DNA of 8,896 nucleotides from CALMEC01 sp031372145 (GTDB lineage Bacteria > Actinomycetota > Thermoleophilia > Miltoncostaeales > Miltoncostaeaceae), in assembly GCA_031372145.1 (NCBI GenBank), contig JANMKR010000119.1, forward strand, positions 1-8,896. The letters run 5' to 3'. A program made the translations under genes and the position numbers. Positions 7,571 to 8,896 of this stretch are shown piece by piece. Every line of letters begins with the position of its first letter. The first letter of the stretch is position 1. The notes beneath the pieces are model-generated. The model worked only from the letters and a program-made list of their open reading frames with translations, was not told where the DNA came from and ran no database searches.

Positions 7571-8290
7571 TCAGGGTTGGCTTACCAGCCACTCTGCCAG
7601 GCCGATTCCACCGAACGGGTCGCCCGCTGGGATGCCTTCGTGTTTGGTGAACGCCAGCACCGGGCGATCGGCGGCTTCGCGACCGAGCAGCGTCAACCAA
7701 CCGTCGCGGGCCTCGGCGCTGTAGCGGTCACTGCGCAGCCGGATGTATGCGAACGGTCCGGGTGGCAGCCGGTCCAGCACCTTCCCGGAGGTCTCTGAGA
7801 TGCAGACCGTCCCGCCCCGCGCGGCGATCGCCGCGGACACGTCGTCGGCGACCCACGACTCGTGGCGGAACTCCATGGCGAACGCCACGTCGGTCGGCAA
7901 CGCGTCGAGCACCGCCGCCAGGCCGTCGTCGTCGCGCTGGCGCGTCGGCGGGTACTGCAAGAGCAGCGCCCCGAACCGCTCGCCGAGCGGCGCGATCGAC
8001 TCCAGGAACCGGCGCAGGAACTCCTGTTCCTCCTTGTCCCAGCCCATCTGCCGCGTGTGGGTCAGCCTGCGGTGTGCCTTGACCGCAAAGCGAAAGCCCT
8101 GCGGAACGGCGCTCGCCCACCGCGCAACCACCGACTCCGCCTGCAGGCGGTAGAACGTCGCGTTGATCTCGCAGGCCGACAGCACGGATCCGTAGTGGTC
8201 CAAGAACCGCGCCTGCGGGACATCCGCCGGATAGAACGCGGGCTTCCACTCCTTGTAGGCCCAACCCGAGGTGCCGATATGGAGGCTCAC
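7571..8290 (-). CDS. DUF72 domain (YecE-like) protein
   Basis: The 239-residue product is a full-length DUF72/YecE protein, a TIM-barrel-like family of unclear function. Landmarks in order are the N-terminal SLHIGTSGWAYKEWKPAFYP, CEINATFYRL (about 40-49), FRFAVKAHRRLTHT (about 68-81), GALLLQYPPT (about 108-117), MEFRHESW (about 141-148) and YIRLRSDRY (about 185-193). GTG 8290 is chosen because the family begins directly with the LHIGTSGW strand. A longer frame to 8491 would run antisense through ispD, and ATG 8314 would overlap the ispD ATG itself. TACGTT ends 6 nt before the GTG, consistent with a leaderless mRNA; there is no SD. The gene diverges from ispD across 22 bp. Its usual length and intact motifs suggest it is functional. 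Confidence 0.92.
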   Translation of the reverse strand: MSLHIGTSGWAYKEWKPAFYPADVPQARFLDHYGSVLSACEINATFYRLQAESVVARWASAVPQGFRFAVKAHRRLTHTRQMGWDKEEQEFLRRFLESIAPLGERFGALLLQYPPTRQRDDDGLAAVLDALPTDVAFAMEFRHESWVADDVSAAIAARGGTVCISETSGKVLDRLPPGPFAYIRLRSDRYSAEARDGWLTLLGREAADRPVLAFTKHEGIPAGDPFGGIGLAEWLVSQP

Positions 8291-8296
8291 CCCGTC

Positions 8297-8306
8297 AACG
8301 TATCCT
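8297..8306. promoter_or_regulatory. Overlapping divergent -10 boxes between DUF72 gene and ispD
   Basis: AACGTATCCT contains TATCCT on the plus strand (8301-8306), 6 nt before the ispD ATG at 8313. It also contains TACGTT on the minus strand (8302-8297), 6 nt before the DUF72 GTG at 8290. The two share bases 8301-8302. Spacing puts transcription starts on the start codons, the hallmark of actinobacterial leaderless genes. No clear -35 is seen on either side. Confidence 0.55.
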
Positions 8307-8312
8307 GTCGGC

Positions 8313-8896
8313 ATGACGTACGCGATCGTTGTCGCCGCCGGATCGGGCGTGCGAATGGGGTCTCGCATGCCCAAGGCGCTGATGCCGCTGGGATCGCGAC
8401 CGCTCGTCGCGTGGAGCTTGATTGCGCTTGCGGCGTGCAAGGCCATCGACGGCATCGTGCTGGCGGCGCCGACGGGGCAAGAGATACCCATGCGGATGGC
8501 GGTGGGCGAAGCCGGGGGCGAGGGACTGATCGTCGTCAGCGGTGGCGCCAGCCGTCAGCGATCCGTGCAGGCTGCGCTGGCCGCAGTGCCAGATGACGCC
8601 GAACACATCCTGGTGCACGATGCCGCACGCCCGCTGCTGACCGCCGAGTTGTGCGTTGCACTCATCGCGGCGCTCGACGGGGTCGAGGGCGCGATCGCAG
8701 CGACCCCGGTGGCCGACACGCTCAAGCGGGCGCAGGACGCGATGATCGTCACCGAGACCGTCGACCGCGCTGACCTGTGGCAGGCGCAAACGCCGCAGGC
8801 GTTCCACGCCGACGTGTTGCGCCACGCATTCGCGACCGCCACCGACGAGGTGCTCGACACCGCCACCGATTGCGCGTCGATGGTCGAGGCCCTGGG
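8313..8896 (+). CDS. ispD: 2-C-methyl-D-erythritol 4-phosphate cytidylyltransferase IspD (3' end outside window)
   Basis: IspD joins CTP and methylerythritol 4-phosphate to give CDP-methylerythritol, a step of the non-mevalonate isoprenoid pathway in the cytoplasm. From ATG 8313 the frame is open for 194 codons to the window edge. It shows the CTP-binding loop AAGSGVRMGSRMPKALMPLG at 8-27, GGASRQRSVQAAL at about 77-89, and VHDAARPL at about 101-108. ATPVADTLKR and QTPQAFH follow, then ATDCASMVE near the edge; these are canonical IspD landmarks. The family is about 220-240 residues, so little is missing. There is no SD, and a TATCCT box 6 nt before the ATG indicates a leaderless mRNA. ispD usually sits beside carD or the PIN/TRAM gene and before ispF. 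Here about 3 kb separates it from the VOC gene. Confidence 0.96.
   Translation, partial: MTYAIVVAAGSGVRMGSRMPKALMPLGSRPLVAWSLIALAACKAIDGIVLAAPTGQEIPMRMAVGEAGGEGLIVVSGGASRQRSVQAALAAVPDDAEHILVHDAARPLLTAELCVALIAALDGVEGAIAATPVADTLKRAQDAMIVTETVDRADLWQAQTPQAFHADVLRHAFATATDEVLDTATDCASMVEAL

Noticed and set aside
6615..7724. A 369-codon plus-strand open frame antisense to the dehydratase
   Set aside because: The minus strand holds a complete, motif-rich PLP enzyme; this frame is its shadow and crosses the regulatory region.
8291..8491. N-terminal extension of the DUF72 protein to 8491
   Set aside because: It would be antisense to the conserved start of ispD, and the DUF72 family begins at the LHIGTSGW strand.

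Overview
The window is GC-rich, with strong G/C preference at third codon positions, and looks actinobacterial. ClpC, a mycobacterial-style CarD, a RadA and an IspD lie in one neighbourhood. The membrane PIN/TRAM protein between carD and ispD resembles Bacillus YacL and deep actinobacterial lineages (Thermoleophilia/Rubrobacteria-like) more than Mycobacterium or Streptomyces. That placement is inference; no marker RNA is present.

Region 1 (1-5231, + strand) is a housekeeping cluster: the 3' part of clpC, radA, carD, a membrane-anchored PIN/TRAM protein and a small VOC (glyoxalase-fold) protein. It covers protein quality control, recombination/repair, rRNA-promoter control, a predicted RNase and probably a small metabolic enzyme. 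Two of these genes have start problems. RadA has no convincing start near its zinc finger. The VOC domain has no ATG, GTG or TTG before its first beta-alpha unit.

Region 2 (5232-6467) has no intact gene. It holds two copies, 144 bp apart, of a near-palindromic repeat with core GGTGCC-C-GGCACC. It also holds a VapC-like PIN toxin on the minus strand, readable from start to end but only by joining four pieces in shifted frames. A plus-strand fragment of a possible secreted beta-rich protein is also broken. It reads as a graveyard of mobile or accessory genes.

Region 3 (6468-8290, minus strand) has a PLP-dependent threonine/serine dehydratase-like enzyme, whose upstream region carries an extended -10 box, a 14-bp perfect palindrome and TTGTGACAA dyads, and a DUF72 (YecE-like) protein.

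Region 4 (8313-8896, + strand) is the 5' part of ispD, which leaves the window still open. ispD and the DUF72 gene diverge across only 22 bp. Each has a TANNNT box exactly 6 nt from its start codon, and the two boxes overlap, suggesting a compact bidirectional promoter making two leaderless mRNAs. ispD commonly follows carD (or the PIN/TRAM gene) directly, so the 3 kb of decayed and minus-strand genes here looks like an insertion into that conserved order.
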